Below are positions 1 to 10,119 of a DNA stretch of 64,000 bases, in pieces; the first letter of the stretch is position 1; the number at the start of each line of letters is the position of its first letter. The stretch is from Alkalihalobacillus sp. LMS6. Its GTDB lineage: Bacteria > Bacillota > Bacilli > Bacillales > Bacillaceae_D. Both the position numbers and the translations under genes were made by a program. Location: the NCBI RefSeq assembly GCF_024362765.1, contig NZ_CP093302.1, forward strand, positions 1,456,001 through 1,520,000, in the 5' to 3' direction. Below the pieces are notes generated by a model. It was not told the DNA's origin and did not search any database. It saw only the letters and a program-made list of their open reading frames with translations.

Positions 1-456
1 GTGGGAAATAATCGGAAAGCGATGAATGAAGAAACGTTAGGCATCCCTGTTATTGCCATTGGAATTCCAACTGTTGTTGACGCGGTCACGATCACTTCCG
101 ATGCGATAGATTTTGTCTTGAAGCATATGGGGAAAGAAATGAGAGAAGGCGACAAACCATCAAAACGATTAGCGCCAGCTGGAATGACGTTTGGCGAAAG
201 GCAGGAATTGACGGAAAAAGATCTACCTGACGAAGCCGGTAGAAAAGCAATTTTAGGCATGGTCGGAGGCTTGGAAATGGAAGAAAAACGAAGCTTAATT
301 CAAGAAGTTCTTGCCCCGTTAGGTCATAATTTAATGGTAACCCCTAAAGAAATTGATGTGTTTATTGAAGATATGGCTCATGTCATTGCTGGAGGTTTAA
401 ACGCCGCTTTGCATGGTAGAGTAAATCAAGAAAACGTTGGTGCTTATACAAAATAA
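1..456 (+). CDS. gpr: Germination protease GPR, C-terminal part (5' end outside window)
   Basis: GPR is the aspartic-type protease that degrades small acid-soluble spore proteins (SASP) at the start of germination. The 151 visible residues match the family C-terminal half, including the block [18 protein letters not shown] and the end [12 protein letters not shown]. The first codon here is GTG, but in the family this Val is internal, so the gene starts before the window and the true start is not visible. A compact hairpin follows the stop. Its presence shows that the organism makes endospores. In B. subtilis spoIIP follows gpr; here the next gene is the DUF3679 gene instead. Confidence 0.93.
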   Translation: MGNNRKAMNEETLGIPVIAIGIPTVVDAVTITSDAIDFVLKHMGKEMREGDKPSKRLAPAGMTFGERQELTEKDLPDEAGRKAILGMVGGLEMEEKRSLIQEVLAPLGHNLMVTPKEIDVFIEDMAHVIAGGLNAALHGRVNQENVGAYTK

Positions 457-505
457 AGCACAACGTTTTGTAAGAAAATAAGTGCACCCGAACTAGCCGG
501 TAAAG

Positions 506-527
506 GCGTCCTTTAAGGGCGCTTTTT
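506..527 (+). terminator. Terminator of gpr
   Basis: A 7-bp stem (GCGTCCT with AGGGCGC, one G-U pair) with a three-base loop is followed by five T. It lies 49 bases after the gpr stop. Confidence 0.7.
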
Positions 528-631
528 CGATACTGTTTGTCTCATAGAAAATGGTTGGTCTTTTTTTTACTTTGATACATATAGTGTAAAAAAGGACAAG
601 CTGTCCAAGCTTGGTAGAAAGGATGAGGAAA

Positions 632-988
632 ATGAAGACGGCAAAGCGTCGATTTTTCTTATTGTTATTTAGCGTGCTGTTTGGCTTAATGATGGGTGTG
701 CAAATAATGAGTGAATACGCAGGTTTGAGTGAGCCAAAACCGTTAACTATAGAAACAACGAATGAAGATGAACGAGCTGAACACACGCAAGCAGTGAGCG
801 TTACACCAGAAGCAGGTGAAGAGGAGCGTCAGCCAATTACGACAAATCGCGAAGAGAAGGGTCTTTCAAACTTATTTTCTGATTTAGGATCGACATTAGC
901 CGATCAAACGGAGGGCGCGACACGCTCTGGGCTTGAAAAAGTGGTCTCTCTTGTACAAGACAATGTAAACAAAGAAGAGAGGGAATGA
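632..988 (+). CDS. yqxA: YqxA-like DUF3679 membrane-anchored protein
   Basis: A 118-residue protein of unknown function. It has a short basic N-terminus, one membrane segment at about residues 5-25, then an acidic, low-complexity outside region and a C-terminal amphipathic stretch (LSNLFSDLG...[12 protein letters not shown]) like the DUF3679/YqxA family found between spoIIP and lepA in Bacillus. In-frame TTG 611 and ATG 623 lie upstream; ATG 632 is preferred because AAAGG at 618-622 is nine bases before it. It is separated from gpr by a terminator and from lepA by a strong promoter, so it is probably its own unit. The family assignment rests on position and overall shape more than on strong motifs. 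Confidence 0.7.
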   Translation: MKTAKRRFFLLLFSVLFGLMMGVQIMSEYAGLSEPKPLTIETTNEDERAEHTQAVSVTPEAGEEERQPITTNREEKGLSNLFSDLGSTLADQTEGATRSGLEKVVSLVQDNVNKEERE

Positions 989-998
989 AAAGCTTTTA

Positions 999-1027
999 TT
1001 GCTGGTGTGCCTTAACCTTGCTATAAT
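999..1027 (+). promoter_or_regulatory. Sigma-A promoter of lepA
   Basis: The -35 TTGCTG (999-1004) and -10 TATAAT (1022-1027) are separated by 17 bases, 47 bases before the lepA start. Housekeeping consensus match. Confidence 0.8.
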
Positions 1028-1073
1028 AAGGGATAGTGTAAATGTAGGTTTTTTTAGGGGTGAAGGCAGACGA

Positions 1074-2897
1074 ATGAAGAAGGATCAAAAACTAGAGCGC
1101 CAATCTAGAATACGTAATTTCTCGATTATCGCTCATATTGACCACGGTAAATCAACGTTGGCTGACCGGATTTTAGAACGCACCGGCGCATTAACTGATA
1201 GAGAAATGAAAGCTCAAACGCTAGATGCAATGGATCTTGAAAGAGAACGTGGCATAACGATTAAATTAAATGCAGTGCAGTTAAAATATACAGCAAAAGA
1301 TGGAGAAGAATACATTTTTCATTTGATTGATACGCCAGGTCATGTCGATTTTACATATGAAGTCTCGCGAAGCTTGGCAGCTTGTGAAGGCGCCCTGTTA
1401 ATTGTCGATAGTGCGCAAGGGATTGAAGCGCAGACGTTAGCAAATGTTTATTTAGCATTGGATAATGATTTAGAGATTCTTCCAGTCATTAATAAAATCG
1501 ACTTACCGAGTGCAGAGCCAGACCGTGTGAAAAAAGAAGTAGAAGATGTTATTGGATTAGATGCTTCTGACGCTGTTCTTGCATCAGCTAAGAATGGAAT
1601 CGGTATTGAAGAAATTTTGGAGCAAGTCGTGGAAAAAGTACCTGCGCCAGCCGGAGATCCAGATGCGCCGTTAAAAGCGTTAATTTTTGACTCGCTGTAT
1701 GATCCATATCGTGGTGTCATTGCATATATCAGAATTGTAGAGGGAACGGTTAAACCGGGACAAAAAATTCGGATGATGCAAACAGGGAAAGAATTTGAAG
1801 TGAACGAGGTTGGTGTCTTTACACCAAAAACAGTGAAGTGCGATGAACTTACTGTTGGAGATGTAGGATTCTTAACAGCTGCTATTAAAAACGTGGGCGA
1901 CTCCCGTGTAGGGGATACAATTACGAGTGCTGTTACACCTGCAGAAAAGGCACTTCCAGGTTATCGTCGGATGAATCCAATGGTTTATTGTGGTTTATAC
2001 CCAATCGATACTGGAGAATACAATGATCTTCGTGAAGCGTTAGAACGACTCGAGTTAAATGACTCTTCCCTTCAATATGAAGCAGAAACGTCTCAAGCAT
2101 TAGGGTTCGGATTTCGTTGTGGATTTTTAGGTTTGCTCCACATGGAAATTATCCAAGAGCGAATCGAACGAGAATTTGGTATCGCGTTAATTACAACAGC
2201 ACCATCCGTTATTTACACAGTCACCATGACGGACCAAGAAGTGGTTAACATTGATAATCCATCCAATATGCCTGATGCACAAAAAGTAGATCATGTTGAA
2301 GAACCTTATGTAAAAGCAACCATTATGGTCCCGAATGATTTTGTTGGTGCCGTTATGGAGTTGTGTCAAGGGAAGCGCGGCGTGTTTATGGACATGCAGT
2401 ACTTGGATGAGGTCCGAGTTCAGATTGTCTATGAAATCCCGCTATCAGAAATTGTGTATGATTTCTTTGACCAACTGAAATCTAATACAAAAGGGTATGC
2501 ATCCTTTGATTATGAGCTTGTAGGCTATCGGGAGTCTAAGCTTGTAAAAATGGATATTTTGCTAAATGGCGAAAAAGTCGATGCATTGTCTGTCATTGTG
2601 CATAGAGATTCTGCCTATGAGCGTGGCAAAATTATTGTTGAGAAGCTTAAGCAACTTATTCCAAGGCAGCAGTTTGAAGTGCCTGTACAGGCAAGTATTG
2701 GTACAAAAGTCATTGCGCGCTCAACCATTAAAGCGATGCGTAAAAACGTTCTTTCCAAATGTTATGGTGGAGATATTTCACGTAAACGTAAGCTTCTGGA
2801 AAAACAAAAAGAAGGTAAGAAACGAATGAAAGCAGTTGGGAATGTGGAAGTTCCCCAAGAAGCGTTTATGGCTGTACTGCGAATGGACGAAGATTAA
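1074..2897 (+). CDS. lepA: Elongation factor 4 (LepA), ribosome-associated GTPase
   Basis: EF4 is a translational GTPase related to EF-G that acts on ribosomes in the cytoplasm, with roles in stress and initiation/back-translocation. At 607 residues it is family length (B. subtilis about 612). GTPase motifs are clear: AHIDHGKS (G1), the [11 protein letters not shown] block (G3) and NKIDLP (G4); the end [12 protein letters not shown]-like segment is the EF4-specific C-terminal domain. The open frame extends 25 codons further upstream, but the sigma-A promoter lies inside that extension, so the ATG at 1074 ([10 protein letters not shown]) is the start. A terminator follows the stop. Confidence 0.97.
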   Translation: MKKDQKLERQSRIRNFSIIAHIDHGKSTLADRILERTGALTDREMKAQTLDAMDLERERGITIKLNAVQLKYTAKDGEEYIFHLIDTPGHVDFTYEVSRSLAACEGALLIVDSAQGIEAQTLANVYLALDNDLEILPVINKIDLPSAEPDRVKKEVEDVIGLDASDAVLASAKNGIGIEEILEQVVEKVPAPAGDPDAPLKALIFDSLYDPYRGVIAYIRIVEGTVKPGQKIRMMQTGKEFEVNEVGVFTPKTVKCDELTVGDVGFLTAAIKNVGDSRVGDTITSAVTPAEKALPGYRRMNPMVYCGLYPIDTGEYNDLREALERLELNDSSLQYEAETSQALGFGFRCGFLGLLHMEIIQERIEREFGIALITTAPSVIYTVTMTDQEVVNIDNPSNMPDAQKVDHVEEPYVKATIMVPNDFVGAVMELCQGKRGVFMDMQYLDEVRVQIVYEIPLSEIVYDFFDQLKSNTKGYASFDYELVGYRESKLVKMDILLNGEKVDALSVIVHRDSAYERGKIIVEKLKQLIPRQQFEVPVQASIGTKVIARSTIKAMRKNVLSKCYGGDISRKRKLLEKQKEGKKRMKAVGNVEVPQEAFMAVLRMDED

Positions 2898-2903
2898 GAA
2901 TGA

Positions 2904-2937
2904 AAAAAGCCGGCTACGTTTAAGTTGGCTTTTTTTC
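2904..2937 (+). terminator. Terminator of lepA
   Basis: A 9-bp stem AAGCCGGCT / AAGTTGGCTT with two G-U pairs is followed by a T run. It ends 21 bases before hemW, so hemW depends on readthrough or on a weak promoter I cannot see. Confidence 0.75.
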
Positions 2938-2957
2938 TTTGTAAGGAGGAAGAAGCA

Positions 2958-4118
2958 ATGGGGCAATCCATTTATATACACATCCCATTTTGTGAACATA
3001 TTTGCCATTACTGCGATTTTAATAAGGTCTTTTTAGAAAATCAGCCAGTGGAAGCGTATATTGATGCACTGATTAAAGAGATAGAAAGATCGCAACAAGC
3101 GCGTAATCAAATTCCAATTGAAACCATTTACATTGGTGGAGGCACACCGACTTCGCTTACGGCGATTCAGTTGGAACGTTTGTTTCAATCGATACACCGC
3201 TTGTTGAACCTATCTGAGCTGAAAGAATGGTCGGTTGAAGTGAATCCTGACAGTGGAACTACGGACCGGTTGAAGGTCATGAAGAAGTACGGTGTCACGC
3301 GCTTAAGCTTAGGGGTGCAGACGTTTTCTCAGCCGATATTAACAGAGATTGGTCGGACCCATTCACCTGAAGGCGTACACGATGCGATTAAAAAGGCGAG
3401 AGATGCAGGGTTTACGAATCTATCGGTTGATTTAATGCTAGGTCTTCCAAATCAATCAGTAGCTGATTTTGAACAATCTTTAGATGAAGCGCTCCGCTTA
3501 GGTGTCGAACATATTTCTGCGTATATGTTAAAAGTTGAAAAGCAGACTGTCTTCTATAATCGCAAAAAGAAAGGCACCCTGACCTTGCCTCCTGAAGAAG
3601 ATGATGTAGCCATGTATGACATCTTAACCGAACGAACAAAGGCGTACGGCCTCAGGCAATATGAGTTGAGTAATTTTGGGAAGCCCGGTTATGAGAGTAA
3701 ACACAACCTAGTCTATTGGGATAACCGTTATTATGCGGGATTTGGAGCAGGGGCCTCTGGCTATGAAGACCGCTGTCGTTATCAAAATATCAACCCAATC
3801 CAAAAATACATTGATGCGATTATGGAGCGAGGGGAAGCGACGTATAAAAAGCACGATGTTTCAAAAGCGGAGTGTCTTGAAGAAGCCGTGTTTTTAGGAT
3901 TGAGGAAACGAGAAGGTGTTCAGAAACAATCGTTTTATGATACGTATGGGTATAAGCTTGACGAGTTATTTAAAGAAGAGATAGCTACCGGAGTTCGCAA
4001 AGGCTTGCTTCATAATAGCGACGAATCCCTTTTGTTAACGAAAGAAGGGTTGTTGCTCGCTAACGAAGCATTTGAATTGTTTGTGGCGGCTTTAGATGAA
4101 TCAGCTTATTCCTATTAG
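2958..4118 (+). CDS. hemW: Heme chaperone HemW (radical SAM, coproporphyrinogen oxidase-like)
   Basis: HemW is a radical SAM protein that binds heme and passes it to target proteins; older annotation calls it oxygen-independent coproporphyrinogen III oxidase HemN. The 386-residue protein starts MGQSIYIHIPFC and carries the 4Fe-4S motif CEHICHYC (Cx3Cx2C) near residue 15, then GGGTPTSL for SAM binding and the HemW C-terminal domain. The start ATG 2958 follows AAGGAGGAAGAAGCA. The position right after lepA is the Bacillus order. The N-terminal cluster pattern and length favour HemW over true HemN. Confidence 0.93.
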   Translation: MGQSIYIHIPFCEHICHYCDFNKVFLENQPVEAYIDALIKEIERSQQARNQIPIETIYIGGGTPTSLTAIQLERLFQSIHRLLNLSELKEWSVEVNPDSGTTDRLKVMKKYGVTRLSLGVQTFSQPILTEIGRTHSPEGVHDAIKKARDAGFTNLSVDLMLGLPNQSVADFEQSLDEALRLGVEHISAYMLKVEKQTVFYNRKKKGTLTLPPEEDDVAMYDILTERTKAYGLRQYELSNFGKPGYESKHNLVYWDNRYYAGFGAGASGYEDRCRYQNINPIQKYIDAIMERGEATYKKHDVSKAECLEEAVFLGLRKREGVQKQSFYDTYGYKLDELFKEEIATGVRKGLLHNSDESLLLTKEGLLLANEAFELFVAALDESAYSY

Positions 4119-4140
4119 AAATTAGAACCTGTTTTTTTAA

Positions 4141-4169
4141 TTGACAAAAAGGATGCCTTTTGATAGTGT
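4141..4169 (+). promoter_or_regulatory. Promoter of hrcA-grpE-dnaK
   Basis: A perfect -35 TTGACA (4141-4146) and a weak -10 TAGTGT (4164-4169) have 17-base spacing. They stand immediately upstream of the CIRCE operator. Confidence 0.7.
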
Positions 4170-4179
4170 AACTATAGCA

Positions 4180-4206
4180 TTAGCACTCAACGATAGCGAG
4201 TGCTAA
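4180..4206 (+). promoter_or_regulatory. CIRCE operator (HrcA binding site)
   Basis: A perfect inverted repeat: TTAGCACTC (4180-4188), nine spacer bases, GAGTGCTAA (4198-4206). This is the consensus CIRCE element. HrcA bound here represses the heat-shock operon, and GroEL assists HrcA folding (established in B. subtilis). It lies 15 bases before the hrcA start. Confidence 0.98.
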
Positions 4207-4221
4207 CAGGGGGTGCTTGGA

Positions 4222-5244
4222 ATGTTGACTGAAAGACAACTCTTGATTTTACACGCAATCGTTGACGATTATGTTCGTTCCGCTGAGCCAGTTGGTTCAA
4301 GAAGCATCTCTAAGCGTGCTGATGTTCAATTTAGCTCAGCGACGATTCGGAACGAGATGGCTGATTTGGAAGAGCTTGGTTTTCTTGATAAGCCTCATAG
4401 CTCTGCTGGTCGTGTTCCTTCCCAAAAAGGGTATCGCTATTATGTTGACCATTTATTGTCTCCACATCGGTTAACCGTTGCGGAACGGTCGAGGTTATCG
4501 ACGCTTGCTTCTGCTAAACTGCAAGCGATTGAAGAAGTATTTCAAGAATCGGCTCGGATTCTGTCAGAAATGACAAGCTATGTGTCGATTGTTCTCGGGC
4601 CGGAGTTACTCAATGAGCGACTGCAAAAGATTCAGATCGTTCCACTGGAAGGCATGAAAGCGATTGTCATTCTTATTAGTGAAACAGGGCATATTGAGAA
4701 TCATATTGTGCAGCTTGATGAACACGTGACAGCAGAAGATTTAGAACGAACGGTTAATCTATTAAACGAACGTTTAAGAGGGGTGCCGTTTTCTCAGCTA
4801 CAGCAAAAGATTCAATTTGAGTTGAATCACTTGTTTAAAGCGCATATTAAAAATTACAAGCACGTATTAGCGATGCTTCAGCCGACGTTATCGCCTGATA
4901 TTGCTGAGAAGTTATTTTTCTCAGGACGATCAAATTTAATGGAACAACCTGAATTTCAAGACATGGAAAAAATGCGAATGGTTTACCGAACCCTTGAAGA
5001 AGAATCTGTTCTTTATGATTGGTTGAAGACCCAGCATTTTAATGGATTAAATGTCTCCATTGGTAATGAGAATCAACTAGCGGCTTTTGATGAGTGCAGC
5101 ATTGTTACAGCCTCATTTGCAATTAATGGTCAGCATGTTGGTACGCTAGGTGTCATTGGTCCAACTCGGATGGAATATCGGCGAATGATAAAAGTCGTTG
5201 ATTCGTTATCGAAAAATATGTCAAAGCTACTAACGGACCACTAA
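4222..5244 (+). CDS. hrcA: Heat-inducible transcription repressor HrcA
   Basis: HrcA is the repressor of class I heat-shock genes and acts on CIRCE. The 340-residue protein begins MLTERQLLILHAIVDDY and contains the winged-helix block SSATIRNEMADLEELG near residue 45 and the GYRYYVDHLL segment, then the GAF-like core. An in-frame GTG at 4213 lies within the Shine-Dalgarno; ATG 4222 fits the family start, with AGGGGG eight bases upstream. It is first in an operon with grpE and dnaK and is under its own control by the CIRCE just upstream. Confidence 0.97.
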   Translation: MLTERQLLILHAIVDDYVRSAEPVGSRSISKRADVQFSSATIRNEMADLEELGFLDKPHSSAGRVPSQKGYRYYVDHLLSPHRLTVAERSRLSTLASAKLQAIEEVFQESARILSEMTSYVSIVLGPELLNERLQKIQIVPLEGMKAIVILISETGHIENHIVQLDEHVTAEDLERTVNLLNERLRGVPFSQLQQKIQFELNHLFKAHIKNYKHVLAMLQPTLSPDIAEKLFFSGRSNLMEQPEFQDMEKMRMVYRTLEEESVLYDWLKTQHFNGLNVSIGNENQLAAFDECSIVTASFAINGQHVGTLGVIGPTRMEYRRMIKVVDSLSKNMSKLLTDH

Positions 5245-5397
5245 AGAATTGATGTGGGTGGCGGTTTATTTGACTGCTGCTTTACATACATAAAAATCAA
5301 GAGCAAAATTGTTTGCGTCTTGTAAAGATTTTTTGCTATCCTGACGAAGGTATAACAAAAATGTGAAATGGATTGATTATAGCAGGAGGTGAACAAA

Positions 5398-5961
5398 ATG
5401 CCAGAGGAAAAGAAAAATGATGCAGAACAGCACGAGCATGGCACTGAAGAAGAAGTAGTGGACAATCGTTCAGAAGAACAGACGGATGTTGACGAAACGG
5501 TTCAAGAAGAAGCTGAAGTCGTTCATCCTCTTGAAGCAGAATTAAAAGAAGCAAATGATCGTTTAGCGCGAACAAGAGCTGACTATGATAACTTCAGAAG
5601 AAGAACGAAAGAAGAGCGAGAAGCTCAGCTTAAATATAAATCACAAACATTGATTGAAACGTTACTACCTGCTCTTGATAACTTTGAGCGTGCACTAGCC
5701 GTAAATCCAGAAAGTGAGGAAGCGAAGCAGCTTCTTCAAGGAATGGAAATGGTGTATCGTCAAATTGAAGATGCGCTTCAAAATGAGGGTGTGACGGTTA
5801 TCCCGACAAAGGGAGAAATGTTTGATCCTCATTACCATCAAGCTGTTATGCAGGTTGAAGAAGATGGCTTTGAAAGCAATCAAATTGTTGATGAACTGCA
5901 AAAAGGGTACCAGTTAAAAGATCGAGTTATTCGCCATTCAATGGTTAAAGTGAATTCATAG
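5398..5961 (+). CDS. grpE: Nucleotide exchange factor GrpE
   Basis: GrpE releases ADP from DnaK and is a thermosensor of the Hsp70 cycle. The 187-residue protein has a very acidic, Glu-rich first 60 residues, a long coiled coil (about 45-90) with the conserved [13 protein letters not shown], and a C-terminal beta domain ending [19 protein letters not shown] 5398 is chosen because the in-frame GTG at 5389 overlaps the strong AGGAGGTG site. It lies 153 bases after hrcA; a weak internal promoter in that gap (TTGCGT, 18 bases, TATCCT, ending near 5342) is possible but uncertain. Confidence 0.96.
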   Translation: MPEEKKNDAEQHEHGTEEEVVDNRSEEQTDVDETVQEEAEVVHPLEAELKEANDRLARTRADYDNFRRRTKEEREAQLKYKSQTLIETLLPALDNFERALAVNPESEEAKQLLQGMEMVYRQIEDALQNEGVTVIPTKGEMFDPHYHQAVMQVEEDGFESNQIVDELQKGYQLKDRVIRHSMVKVNS

Positions 5962-5979
5962 GCTTAGGAGGAAGAAAAA

Positions 5980-7812
5980 ATGAGTAAAATTATTGGAATT
6001 GATTTAGGTACAACGAATTCATGTGTAGCAGTAATGGAAGGTGGAGAAGCAACGGTTATTCCTAATCCGGAAGGCAACCGTACAACTCCGTCAGTTGTTG
6101 CATTTAAAGATGGAGAGCGCTTAGTAGGTGAAGTAGCAAAACGTCAAGCCATTACAAACCCAAACACTGTTATTTCGATTAAGCGTCACATCGGTACAGA
6201 CTATAAAGTAGAAGTAGAGGGAAAAAGCTATTCTCCTCAAGAAATTTCTGCGATTATCCTTCAAAAACTTAAATCTGATGCAGAAGCGTACTTAGGTGAA
6301 ACGGTAACGAAAGCTGTTATTACCGTTCCTGCATACTTTAATGACTCTCAACGTCAAGCAACAAAAGATGCTGGTAAAATCGCGGGACTTGAAGTAGACC
6401 GTATTGTAAACGAACCTACAGCAGCAGCACTTGCTTATGGTTTAGAAAAAGAAGAAGATCAAACCATCCTTGTTTATGACCTTGGTGGCGGTACGTTTGA
6501 CGTGTCGATTCTTGAGCTTGGCGATGGCTTCTTTGAAGTTAAAGCGACTTCTGGCGATAACAAATTAGGTGGAGATGACTTTGATGATGTAATCATGGAT
6601 CACCTAGTAGCAGAGTTTAAAAAGGAAAACGGCATTGATTTATCTCAAGATAAAATGGCGATGCAGCGTTTAAAAGATGCAGCTGAAAAAGCGAAAAAAG
6701 ATCTTTCTGGAGTTATGCAAACGCAAATCTCTTTACCATTTATTACAGCAGATTCTACAGGACCGAAGCACTTAGAAATGAACTTAACTCGTGCGAAATT
6801 TGATGAGTTAACGACTGATTTAGTTGAGCGTACACTAGCGCCAACTCGCCGTGCGCTTTCTGACTCAGGTCTTTCTGCGTCTGAAATCGATAAAGTAGTT
6901 CTTGTAGGTGGTTCTACACGTATCCCAGCTGTACAAGAAGCGATCAAGCGTTTAACAGGCAAAGATTCTCATAAAGGCGTAAACCCAGACGAAGTAGTAG
7001 CGCTAGGTGCTGCAATTCAAGCGGGTGTTTTAACTGGTGATGTGAAAGATGTTGTATTACTAGATGTGACACCTCTATCACTTGGTATTGAAACAATGGG
7101 CGCTGTGTTCACAAAGTTAATTGAGCGTAATACAACGATCCCAACATCTAAATCTCAGACGTTCTCAACAGCTGCAGATAATCAGCCTTCTGTTGATATC
7201 CATGTTTTACAAGGTGAGCGTGAAATGGCAGCAGATAACAAAACGCTTGGCCGTTTCCAATTGAACGATATTCCACCAGCACCACGTGGGGTTCCGCAAA
7301 TTGAAGTAACCTTTGATATTGATGCAAATGGTATCGTAAATGTTAAAGCAAAAGACTTAGGCACAAACAAAGAACAATCCATCACGATTACATCTTCTTC
7401 TGGTCTTTCTGACGAAGAAATCGAAAAAATGGTTCAAGACGCGGAAGAAAATGCAGAAGCAGACAAAAAGCGTCGTGAGCAAGTCGAACTTCGCAACGAA
7501 GCTGACCAGCTTGTGTTCACAACTGAAAAAACACTAACTGACCTTGGTGATAACGTTGAACAAGAAGAAAAAGATAAAGCAGAAGCTGCGAAAGACAAGT
7601 TAAAAGCAGCGCTTGAAACAGATAACGAGGAAGAAATCAAGACTGCTAAAGATGAGCTACAAGAAATCGTTACAGCGTTAACGACGAAAATGTATGAGCA
7701 AGCGGCTCAAGCTGCGCAAGCACAACAAGGTGCTGAAGGCGAAGGTAGTCAGCAAGATGAGAATGTTGTCGATGCGGATTATGAAGAAGTAAACGACGAT
7801 GAAAAGAAATAA
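5980..7812 (+). CDS. dnaK: Chaperone protein DnaK (Hsp70)
   Basis: DnaK is the ATP-dependent Hsp70 chaperone. The 610-residue sequence starts [20 protein letters not shown], with [10 protein letters not shown] and the VGGSTRIP signature in the ATPase domain, the linker [11 protein letters not shown] and the acidic tail ending EEVNDDEKK. The insert typical of Gram-negative DnaK after residue 75 is absent, as expected for Firmicutes. A strong AGGAGG site precedes ATG 5980, and grpE ends 18 bases upstream. A terminator follows, so most heat-shock transcription probably ends here. Confidence 0.98.
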   Translation: MSKIIGIDLGTTNSCVAVMEGGEATVIPNPEGNRTTPSVVAFKDGERLVGEVAKRQAITNPNTVISIKRHIGTDYKVEVEGKSYSPQEISAIILQKLKSDAEAYLGETVTKAVITVPAYFNDSQRQATKDAGKIAGLEVDRIVNEPTAAALAYGLEKEEDQTILVYDLGGGTFDVSILELGDGFFEVKATSGDNKLGGDDFDDVIMDHLVAEFKKENGIDLSQDKMAMQRLKDAAEKAKKDLSGVMQTQISLPFITADSTGPKHLEMNLTRAKFDELTTDLVERTLAPTRRALSDSGLSASEIDKVVLVGGSTRIPAVQEAIKRLTGKDSHKGVNPDEVVALGAAIQAGVLTGDVKDVVLLDVTPLSLGIETMGAVFTKLIERNTTIPTSKSQTFSTAADNQPSVDIHVLQGEREMAADNKTLGRFQLNDIPPAPRGVPQIEVTFDIDANGIVNVKAKDLGTNKEQSITITSSSGLSDEEIEKMVQDAEENAEADKKRREQVELRNEADQLVFTTEKTLTDLGDNVEQEEKDKAEAAKDKLKAALETDNEEEIKTAKDELQEIVTALTTKMYEQAAQAAQAQQGAEGEGSQQDENVVDADYEEVNDDEKK

Positions 7813-7821
7813 GCTTTATGG

Positions 7822-7862
7822 AAAAGTCAAAGTCAGTTTCAAGGGCTTTGACTTTTTTTTAA
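7822..7862 (+). terminator. Terminator after dnaK
   Basis: The stem AAAGTCAAAG / CTTTGACTTT is followed by eight T. It separates dnaK from dnaJ. Confidence 0.85.
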
Positions 7863-7892
7863 GAACGTCTCTATCCAAGTTGCGCAATCGGA

Positions 7893-7921
7893 TTGACAGA
7901 TGATAAGATGAACGTTATGTG
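7893..7921 (+). promoter_or_regulatory. Promoter of dnaJ
   Basis: TTGACA (7893-7898), 17 bases, TATGTG (7916-7921), 47 bases before dnaJ. An overlapping alternative is TTGCGC (7880-7885) with TAAGAT (7904-7909). No CIRCE is present here. Confidence 0.6.
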
Positions 7922-7968
7922 AGAATAGGTAAAAGCAGCATGGTTGCTTTGTAGTCGGGAGGAAAACC

Positions 7969-9087
7969 GTGAGTAAACGAGATTTTTATGAAGTATTAGG
8001 TGTTAGTGAGAATGCTTCTGAAGACGAAGTGAAAAAAGCATATCGAAAATTAGCTCGCAAATACCACCCTGATGTAAATAAAGAAGAGGGTGCCGAGTCA
8101 AAATTTAAAGAAGTGAAAGAAGCGTATGATACGTTAAGCGACCCACAAAAGAAAGCACATTATGATCAATTTGGTCACACTGATCCAAACCAAGGCTTTG
8201 GTGGAGCAAGTGCTGGTGATTTTGGTGGCTTTAGCGATATTTTTGACATGTTCTTTGGTGGTCAAGGTGGCGGGAGAAGAAATCCAAACGCACCAAGACA
8301 AGGGAACGATCTCCAATATACGATGACGTTGGACTTTAAAGAGGCTGTCTTCGGAAAAGAAACGGAAATTGAGATTCCGAGAGACGAAAATTGTGAAACT
8401 TGTGATGGGTCCGGAGCAAAGCCGGGAACGAAACCAGAAACATGTTCACACTGTAAAGGTTCAGGTCAATTAAATGTTGAACAAAACACGCCATTTGGCC
8501 GTGTTGTGAACCGTCGCGTATGTAACCATTGTGAAGGTTCAGGAAAAATTATTAAAGATAAATGTAATACGTGTCACGGTAAAGGAAAAGTTCGTAAGAA
8601 GAAAACAATAAATGTAAAAGTACCTGCAGGGATTGATAATGGTCAACAACTTCGTGTATCTGGTCAAGGAGAAGCAGGCACGAACGGTGGTCCAGCAGGC
8701 GACCTTTATGTGGTTTTCCAAGTGAGAGAGCACGAGTTCTTTGAACGAGATGGAGAGGATGTATATTGTGAAGTCCCTCTAACATTCCCTCAAGTTGCAT
8801 TAGGGGATGAGATTGAAGTACCAACGTTAACGGGCAAGATTAAATTAAAAATCCCAGCTGGAACACAAACTGGAACAAACTTTAGGTTAAAAGGAAAAGG
8901 TGTGCCAAATGTTCATGGCCGTGGTCAAGGAGACCAACACGTTCAAGTACGCGTTGTTACACCGAAAAACCTAAACGAAAATGAAAAAGAATTAATGAGA
9001 GAATTCGCTGGCATGAGTGGTGGGCGACCAGAAGAGCAAAATGATGGCTTTTTTGATAAGTTGCGTCGAGCTTTTAAAGGTGATTAA
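7969..9087 (+). CDS. dnaJ: Chaperone protein DnaJ (Hsp40)
   Basis: DnaJ delivers substrates to DnaK and stimulates its ATPase. The 372-residue protein has an N-terminal J domain with the HPD motif (KYHPDVNK, about residues 33-40), a Gly/Phe-rich linker, four CxxCxGxG zinc repeats ([32 protein letters not shown]) and the C-terminal substrate domains. The start is GTG 7969 after GGGAGGAAAACC. It sits between two terminator-like hairpins with its own promoter, so its level may be partly uncoupled from the CIRCE operon. Confidence 0.97.
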   Translation: MSKRDFYEVLGVSENASEDEVKKAYRKLARKYHPDVNKEEGAESKFKEVKEAYDTLSDPQKKAHYDQFGHTDPNQGFGGASAGDFGGFSDIFDMFFGGQGGGRRNPNAPRQGNDLQYTMTLDFKEAVFGKETEIEIPRDENCETCDGSGAKPGTKPETCSHCKGSGQLNVEQNTPFGRVVNRRVCNHCEGSGKIIKDKCNTCHGKGKVRKKKTINVKVPAGIDNGQQLRVSGQGEAGTNGGPAGDLYVVFQVREHEFFERDGEDVYCEVPLTFPQVALGDEIEVPTLTGKIKLKIPAGTQTGTNFRLKGKGVPNVHGRGQGDQHVQVRVVTPKNLNENEKELMREFAGMSGGRPEEQNDGFFDKLRRAFKGD

Positions 9088-9095
9088 TGAGATGA

Positions 9096-9137
9096 GTAGT
9101 GAAGTGAAGGAGCAATTCCTTTTCTTCACTTCTTTTA
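9096..9137 (+). terminator. Terminator-like hairpin after dnaJ
   Basis: GAAGTGAA pairs with TTCACTTC and AGGA with TCCT inside the same stem; TTTT follows. It may attenuate readthrough from dnaJ into prmA. Confidence 0.6.
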
Positions 9138-9166
9138 CGAGTGCATAGGAAAAGGTGGACAAAATA

Positions 9167-10111
9167 ATGAAATGGGCAGAATTCTTCGTACATACAACAC
9201 AAGAAGCAGTCGAACCAGTATCAAATATTCTTCATGAAGCAGGTGCAGCAGGCGTTGCAATTGAAGATCCAAAAGATTTAGTAACGGAATGGAGCGTTAA
9301 GTTCGGTGAAGTCTATGAATTGAATCCGGATGATTATCCGGAAGAGGGTGTAATGGTCAAAGCCTATTTTCCAATGAATGATCAATTCCATAAGACGATT
9401 GCTGAAGTAGAAGATAAAATTCAAGGCCTCGTCACGTTCGACATTAATATTGGTAATGGAACAACTGGTTATGTAGAAGTCAACGATGATGACTGGGCAA
9501 ACGCGTGGAAAAAGTATTATCACCCGGTAAACGTCACCGATCAGATTGTCATTGTGCCGACTTGGGAAGACTATGAAAAGAAAGAACATGAAATGATTAT
9601 CGAACTTGATCCTGGGATGGCTTTTGGAACGGGTACGCATCCAACAACCATTCTCTCTTTACAAGCGATTGAAAAGATCGTAAAAATAGGCGATGCAGTT
9701 ATTGATGTCGGCACTGGTTCTGGCGTTTTAGCTCTTGCAGCATGGAAGCTTGGTGCACGCACGATCCATGCGTATGACTTAGATGATGTTGCTGTAACAA
9801 GTGCTCGAGAGAACTTTAAGCTGAATAACGCTGAACATTCGATAGAAATATCGCAAAATGATTTATTGACAGGGATTCAGGAACATACGGCTGATCTCGT
9901 TGTTGCAAATATTTTAGCGGAAGTCATTGTGACATTTACAGAAGACGCATTTCATGTTGTGAAACCTGGCGGAACGTTTATTACGTCTGGCATTATTGAG
10001 CGCAAAGAACAACTAGTAAAAGAATCGATTGAACAAGCTGGCTTTATGATTGACTCCATTCAACGTCAAGAAGGTTGGGTTGCCATCATAGCGAAAAAGC
10101 CTAGTGAATGA
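9167..10111 (+). CDS. prmA: Ribosomal protein L11 methyltransferase
   Basis: PrmA trimethylates ribosomal protein L11 using S-adenosylmethionine. The 314-residue protein begins MKWAEFFVHTTQEAVEPVS and contains the AFGTGTHPTT loop, the SAM-binding motif DVGTGSGVLALAA at about residue 182 and VVANILAEVI, all diagnostic for PrmA. An in-frame GTG at 9155 overlaps the AAGGTGG site, so ATG 9167 is used. In B. subtilis the gene is in the long dnaK transcript, followed as here by rsmE and mtaB. Confidence 0.96.
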   Translation: MKWAEFFVHTTQEAVEPVSNILHEAGAAGVAIEDPKDLVTEWSVKFGEVYELNPDDYPEEGVMVKAYFPMNDQFHKTIAEVEDKIQGLVTFDINIGNGTTGYVEVNDDDWANAWKKYYHPVNVTDQIVIVPTWEDYEKKEHEMIIELDPGMAFGTGTHPTTILSLQAIEKIVKIGDAVIDVGTGSGVLALAAWKLGARTIHAYDLDDVAVTSARENFKLNNAEHSIEISQNDLLTGIQEHTADLVVANILAEVIVTFTEDAFHVVKPGGTFITSGIIERKEQLVKESIEQAGFMIDSIQRQEGWVAIIAKKPSE

Positions 10112-10119
10112 GGTGACGT

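Noticed and set aside
1-3. GTG at the first base as the start of gpr
   Set aside because: In the family this Val lies inside the protein; the gene is cut by the window edge.
605-614. Palindrome CCAAGCTTGG before the DUF3679 gene
   Set aside because: Short, without flanking symmetry or a promoter in register; probably chance.
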